DNA from: Bacteroidota bacterium
Lineage (GTDB): Bacteria > Bacteroidota > Bacteroidia > Chitinophagales > Chitinophagaceae
Assembly: GCA_023423015.1 (NCBI GenBank)
Contig: JAFAGE010000283.1
Location: 1-23,519, forward strand
Reading direction: 5' to 3'
Length of the DNA stretch: 23,519 nt
Shown: positions 22,881-23,519 of the stretch, piece after piece
How the letters are laid out: every line of letters starts with the position of its first letter
Position numbering within the stretch: the first letter of the stretch is position 1
Translations under genes and position numbers: made by a program
Notes under the pieces: model-generated
What the model was told of the DNA's origin: nothing
The model's input: the letters and a program-made list of their open reading frames with translations, nothing else
Database searches by the model: none

Positions 22881-22973
22881 GAACTAATCTACTGATTTTC
22901 AACTGTTTTAATTTTTGTTACGTTACTGTTATTCAATGTTACCGTAGTTCTAACAGACCGGCGATTGTGAGTC

Positions 22974-22981
22974 TAGTTTTG
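22974..22981 (+). promoter_or_regulatory. Promoter -7 element of the small lipoprotein gene
   Basis: TAGTTTTG is an exact match to TAnnTTTG and lies 47 bases before the ATG at 23029. The leader that follows is A-rich. The -33 region holds only GTTC at 22947-22950. Confidence 0.5.
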
Positions 22982-23028
22982 CCTCGTCAATCGAAATCAA
23001 ACACAAAAAATAACAAAAACAAACCAAA

Positions 23029-23451
23029 ATGAAACAGACACTTTCAATCGTTCGCAACTTCGCTCTTACAGTTCTTTCAGCTTCCTTTTTATTAGTATCC
23101 TGCAGCAAAAAAGACGAACAGGCAACTGTGGCGACAGCTCCTTTCGCAGGCTCATATGTAGTAACAGACGACGACGATTCGTACACATTAAAGATCGAAA
23201 ATACCGGCGGTAACAATTTCAACATCCGCGGCTTTGGCGGGTTCCTGAACGTGCCGCTGAAATCAATTGCTGAAGGAAAGACATTAAAGATCCCTTCTCA
23301 GACATTCACTAACCCGAGCGGCAAATCAATCACCATCGTAGGAAACGGCACACTCTCTACCAAAAACAGCCCCGATGATATGATCTCTTTCCAGTACGAT
23401 CTCACAGGCTACGCTGCACATTCCGGAAGCTTTGTAGCAATTAGGAAATAA
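23029..23451 (+). CDS. Small lipoprotein of unknown function
   Basis: The protein has 140 residues. The signal ends in SFLLVSC (Cys25), followed by SKKDEQ, as in many Bacteroidota lipoproteins. The mature part begins PFAGSYVVTDDDDSYTLKIENTGGNNFNIRGFGGF and consists of about eight beta strands with an acidic loop. It resembles single-domain beta-sandwich lipoproteins that start AGSYxxxD, with no known role. Its own promoter lies upstream, so it need not be part of the kinase transcript. The stop codon is followed at once by a 7-base repeat array. Confidence 0.75.
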   Translation: MKQTLSIVRNFALTVLSASFLLVSCSKKDEQATVATAPFAGSYVVTDDDDSYTLKIENTGGNNFNIRGFGGFLNVPLKSIAEGKTLKIPSQTFTNPSGKSITIVGNGTLSTKNSPDDMISFQYDLTGYAAHSGSFVAIRK

Positions 23452-23519
23452 GGCAGAGTGACCAGGGCGGAGGGCATAGGGCATAGGGCAGATGGCAGCA
23501 GGCAGCAGGCAGCAGGCAG
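23450..23519. repeat. Heptad-periodic array at the end of the window
   Basis: Ten 7-base words in one phase run to the last base: AAGGCAG, AGTGACC, then AGGGCGG, AGGGCAT twice, AGGGCAG, ATGGCAG, and CAGGCAG three times. The word changes by one or two bases at a time while the phase holds. It starts within the stop codon of the lipoprotein gene and certainly continues beyond the window. Confidence 0.85.

Overview
The window looks like chromosome of a Bacteroidota bacterium, most likely a Chitinophagaceae relative. The support is family-level: outer-membrane beta-barrel and SusE-like lipoprotein style leaders, a one-protein hybrid two-component regulator ending in an AraC domain, a PVC-type c-type cytochrome dehydrogenase, DUF4382 and DUF3500 proteins, and several promoters with the Bacteroidota -7 element TAnnTTTG. 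No phage, IS element, CRISPR array or plasmid gene is visible.

Layout. 1-2233: 3' part of an AsmA-like envelope protein. 2232-3059: a small locus bounded by two 38-nt imperfect direct repeats. It has one good promoter and four successive copies of the 5' part of a short coiled-coil gene, of which only the last is full length. 3135-5759: minus-strand methyltransferase, then a plus-strand small Bacteroidota protein, then a minus-strand group of Crp/Fnr regulator, cupin and AHSA1/SRPBCC protein. 5899-8737: a secreted FG-GAP/ASPIC protein facing a beta-barrel protein tail to tail. 8811-11030: a lipoprotein dehydrogenase with beta-propeller, HEAT region and cytochrome c domain. 11049-11208: a complete tRNA-Leu(CAG) unit (promoter, gene, terminator) on the minus strand. 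11436-12991: DUF3500 protein and DUF4382 lipoprotein, tail to tail. 13320-19831: a tight four-gene operon (glycoside-hydrolase/GT2 fusion, polysaccharide pyruvyl transferase, glycosyltransferase, ABC exporter) that most likely builds and exports an acidic glycan. 19956-22880: TPR-type hybrid histidine kinase/response regulator/AraC protein. 23029-23451: a small lipoprotein.

The most unusual feature is not a gene. At least six gene borders (7399-7475, 11241-11408, 12460-12487, 13091-13202, 19759-19919, 23450-23519) hold DNA with a strict 7-base period. The words are degenerate (for example TGCCATC, CTCCGCC, GCTCACC, GGAGAAC), but the 7-base phase is kept even where the array switches from one word family to another. 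Several arrays contain both a purine-rich stretch and its complement, so they can fold back, and at least two run into the 3' end of the preceding gene and supply its last codons. They resemble in principle the heptameric STRR repeats known from cyanobacteria. I cannot tell from this window whether they are described for this lineage.

The second unusual item is the coiled-coil gene array at 2338-2982, where copies differ by whole heptads of the coiled coil (one, three and two units).
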